Of a stretch of 7,903 nucleotides of DNA, positions 5,801-7,903 are shown piece by piece. Source of the DNA: Flavobacteriaceae bacterium (GTDB lineage Bacteria > Bacteroidota > Bacteroidia > Flavobacteriales > Flavobacteriaceae); assembly GCA_002687665.1 (NCBI GenBank), contig NZAX01000112.1, positions 1 through 7,903 on the forward strand, written 5' to 3'. The position numbers and the translations under genes are program-made. The stretch's first letter is position 1, and each line of letters opens with the position of its first letter. The notes below the pieces were generated by a model. It ran no database searches and was not told the origin of the DNA. It was given only the letters and a program-made list of their open reading frames with translations.

Positions 5801-6382
5801 TTAATCATTCACTTTGCCTAAAACTTTCTTGGCAGAGTTAATTTTCCTTTCTTTAATTCTTTCCTGTGCCTGAATCCTTCTCAGGACCAGTTCGCTAATA
5901 TCGTAATTTTTTGCTGAATACAACATAATTATATCAGAAGATCGGTCAAAAACAAAGTCGTATTTTCTCTCCTTAGCAATATCCTGAACGATACTTAATA
6001 CTTGGTCTTGTACTGGTTTTAAAAGTTGATTTTTTTGGATCATCATGTCCCCGTTAGGACCAAATCTTTTTTCTTGAAGTGAAACGATCTCAGAGGCAAA
6101 ATCTTTGATTTCTAACTCCCTGTCGGATATGAGATCGGGGGTCAATAAAATTTTTTCAACTGCAAATTGATCTTCTAGGCGTTTAAGTTGGATTTTTTTT
6201 AATTCAACCTCCTTTTTCCATTGAGTAATTTTCTCATCTAGTAACTGATTGGCAGTCCTAAATTCCTTGTTTTTACTTAAGATTACATCCATATCTATGT
6301 ATGCAATACGGGTCCCTCTTTGAGCATGAATTGAAAAGTAAAGGAAGCATAGAACTAGAGTAAGGAATAATTTTAATTTCAT
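5801..6382 (-). CDS. OmpH/Skp-family periplasmic chaperone (first copy)
   Basis: A 193-residue OmpH/Skp-family protein directly downstream of bamA. It has a signal peptide at 1-20 (MKLKLFLTLV..., ending SIHA with Gln21 next). The first strand is TRIAYIDMDVIL (24-35), and the charged helical arm is at about 45-135, with a break at LLTPDLIS (79-86) and a polar patch RFGPNGDMM (106-114). The closing strands are KYDFVFDRSSDIIMLYSAKNYDI (140-162). It ends in a basic tail (about 168-190: RRIQAQERIKERKINSAKK) that the second copy lacks. Skp-type proteins form trimers with a jellyfish shape that enclose outer membrane protein clients; that this one does so is inferred from the family. It starts 73 bases after the bamA stop. 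In many Bacteroidota bamA is followed by two ompH genes, as here. Confidence 0.88.
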   Translation of the reverse strand: MKLKLFLTLVLCFLYFSIHAQRGTRIAYIDMDVILSKNKEFRTANQLLDEKITQWKKEVELKKIQLKRLEDQFAVEKILLTPDLISDRELEIKDFASEIVSLQEKRFGPNGDMMIQKNQLLKPVQDQVLSIVQDIAKERKYDFVFDRSSDIIMLYSAKNYDISELVLRRIQAQERIKERKINSAKKVLGKVND

Positions 6383-6455
6383 GATCTACAGGACCTGGCT
6401 TTTTTATATAAACGATTACATTGGGATATTATTTTAAAACTATCAAAAGGTATGA

Positions 6456-7903
6456 TTAAAATTGTTGGCCTATGATAAAATGAGTTTCCCAACCGTTTGC
6501 TTGATCACTACTGAAATTTGAACTGTCAAATCCGTAACCAAAATCTATTCCAAGCAATCCAAAGGCCGGCATAAAAATTCTAACCCCCATACCTGCAGAA
6601 CGCTTAGAATTAAAAGGATTAAAGTCTCGAAAACTATCATACCCATTTCCAGATTCTAAAAAGGACAGTGCAAAAATGGATGCACTTGGTTTTAAGGTAA
6701 TCGGATAACGAAGCTCAAAAGTAAATTTATTATACATTAAAGAACCATCTCTGCTTGATAAAGACTGATTTTTATATCCTCTAAGCGCGATGGTCTCCCT
6801 GCCGTCCATTGCCCATTGCTGCATTCCATCACCACCAAGATAAAACCTTTCGAATGGAATACTACCACGTTCTTGGTTGTAGACTCCAATGAATCCAAAG
6901 TCGGTCTGGGCTTTAAAAACAAGTTTTCCAATAATACTTGTATACCATTCACCATTAAATTTTAGTTTATAGTATTCTAACCATCTGAATTTTTCTTGAT
7001 CTATTTTAGCTACGTCGGGCTCTCCATTAGGCAATTGAAACTCTTTACGGTTTTCTAGATTGCTAAAATCAATACCATTTATCAGAGAGTAAGGAGGGGT
7101 GATTTTTCCACTTATAGTAAATTTAGAACCTCCCATGGGAAAAATTGGGTTGGTGAAGGTATTATTTCTAGATAATGATACAGTATAGTTTAGGTTGTTG
7201 GCACTTCCATCCCCAAAAGTGAACAAGCCAGTGTAATAATTATTCAGATCGTAATACTGATAAGAGATTGCCTGTGATAGAGTAAAGAAATCATCGGGTT
7301 TTTTTAATCTTTTGGCCAAGCCTAGAGTTAAACCACTGATTTGAAAATACTGACTTTCATCAGCCCTACCCGTAAGATAATCATAGCGGTATTGAACCGT
7401 GTGGGATAATGAGGTGGAGAATTGCACCGGTTCTCTGCCACCCATCCAAGGTTCAGCAAAACTAAAGCTGTAGGTGTTGAAAAATTGACTGGCCTGAAGT
7501 CTTAAACTCAGATTTTGACCATCTCCCATAGGCAATGGTTTATATGTATCGAAGTTAAAAATGTTCTTGAGCGAAAAGTTGTTAAAGGAAAGTCCAAGGG
7601 TTCCGATAAATCCTCCACCTCCATATCCTCCTTGGAGTTCTATTTGACTCGCTCCGGCTTCAACTAATCCGTATTCAATGTCTACCGTGCCTGCATTTGG
7701 ATTTACGTTTTTAAAATCGGGGCTAATATTTTCTGCATCGAAAAATCCAAGTTGCCCCAACTCTCTGACCGTTCTGACCACCATATCTTTACTGTATAAA
7801 TCTCCAGGTTTAGTTCTCAATTCTCGATAAATTACGTGGTCATTGGTTTTGGTATTTCCTACCACAGAAATTTTATTAAAGCTCGCAAGCTTACCCTCAG
7901 AAA
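6456..7903 (-). CDS. bamA: BamA, outer membrane protein assembly factor (C-terminal part; 5' end outside window)
   Basis: The frame stays open to the right edge, so about 481 C-terminal codons are visible. The GTG at 7865 that could pass for a start is an internal Val within a POTRA domain (FNKISVVGNTKTNDHVIYRELRTKPGDLY). BamA is the core of the machine that folds and inserts beta-barrel proteins into the outer membrane. The visible part has the last POTRA domain (about the first 80 residues, through LGQLGFFDAENI) and then a 16-strand-type barrel. The conserved RGY of loop 6 (bases 6774-6782, in ALRGYKNQ) is present. The chain ends ETHFIIGQQF, a terminal beta-signal with the expected final Phe. 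Glycine-rich GGYGGGGFIG marks the first barrel strand. Bacteroidota BamA is usually 800-900 residues, so roughly half is missing. Two ompH chaperone genes follow in the same orientation. BamA is preferred over TamA because of these neighbours. Confidence 0.93.
   Translation of the reverse strand, partial: SEGKLASFNKISVVGNTKTNDHVIYRELRTKPGDLYSKDMVVRTVRELGQLGFFDAENISPDFKNVNPNAGTVDIEYGLVEAGASQIELQGGYGGGGFIGTLGLSFNNFSLKNIFNFDTYKPLPMGDGQNLSLRLQASQFFNTYSFSFAEPWMGGREPVQFSTSLSHTVQYRYDYLTGRADESQYFQISGLTLGLAKRLKKPDDFFTLSQAISYQYYDLNNYYTGLFTFGDGSANNLNYTVSLSRNNTFTNPIFPMGGSKFTISGKITPPYSLINGIDFSNLENRKEFQLPNGEPDVAKIDQEKFRWLEYYKLKFNGEWYTSIIGKLVFKAQTDFGFIGVYNQERGSIPFERFYLGGDGMQQWAMDGRETIALRGYKNQSLSSRDGSLMYNKFTFELRYPITLKPSASIFALSFLESGNGYDSFRDFNPFNSKRSAGMGVRIFMPAFGLLGIDFGYGFDSSNFSSDQANGWETHFIIGQQF

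Noticed and set aside
6383..6455. A separate promoter or terminator between bamA and the first ompH
   Set aside because: The 73-base gap holds no terminator-like hairpin. The nearest -7 candidate (TACCTTTTG on the - strand, 6444-6452) has the wrong internal spacing, so co-transcription is the simpler reading.
7863..7865. GTG as a possible start codon for a 469-residue BamA-like protein
   Set aside because: The frame continues open to the window edge, and the upstream residues (FNKISV) complete the first strand of the POTRA domain, so the GTG is an internal valine.
1..7903. Search by eye for CRISPR arrays, tRNA or rRNA genes, transposase genes, phage genes and toxin-antitoxin pairs
   Set aside because: No spaced repeats, cloverleaf-like segments or mobile-element proteins were seen. 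Intergenic space is at most 80 bases, so little room remains for hidden genes.

Overview
The window comes from the chromosome of a Bacteroidota bacterium, probably order Cytophagales (the order is an inference from gene style and context, not proven here). The evidence is: AT-rich DNA; start codons preceded by A/T-rich sequence rather than a Shine-Dalgarno site; TAnnTTTG-type -7 promoter elements near several starts; a NifU-family protein with two N-terminal Nfu domains; a bamA-ompH-ompH cluster; and three exported proteins whose signal peptides all end in Ala-Gln.

Left part (1-2996, + strand): the 3' end of a MacB/FtsX-type ABC transporter permease, then a HlyD/MacA-type periplasmic adaptor, then a TolC-type outer membrane channel, with gaps of 14 and 6 bases. 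Together they look like one operon for a tripartite ABC efflux pump spanning both membranes. The ATPase and the rest of the permease must lie to the left of the window. After a 53-base gap comes tsaB (3050-3733, GTG start), the non-catalytic partner of TsaD in making the t6A modification of tRNA.

Middle (3735-5221): a NifU-family Fe-S carrier on the - strand, whose stop lies one base from the tsaB stop. It is divergent, across an 80-base intergenic region, from a gamma-class carbonic anhydrase-like left-handed beta-helix protein on the + strand. The carbonic anhydrase-like gene ends at a strong hairpin (5229-5253) that can act as a terminator in both directions.

Right part (5272-7903, - strand): read right to left, the 3' two-thirds or so of bamA (outer membrane protein assembly barrel, running off the right edge), then two consecutive OmpH/Skp-family periplasmic chaperone paralogues. 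This is the usual Bacteroidota cell-envelope biogenesis cluster, closed by the shared terminator.

The gene content is mostly housekeeping and envelope biology. I see no CRISPR array, mobile element, RNA gene, prophage or defence system, and no convincing undescribed system. The points worth a second look are small: a possibly leaderless GTG start for tsaB, the eroded first Nfu domain, the Ala-Gln signal peptide pattern, the start choice for the second ompH, and the tight convergent gene ends.
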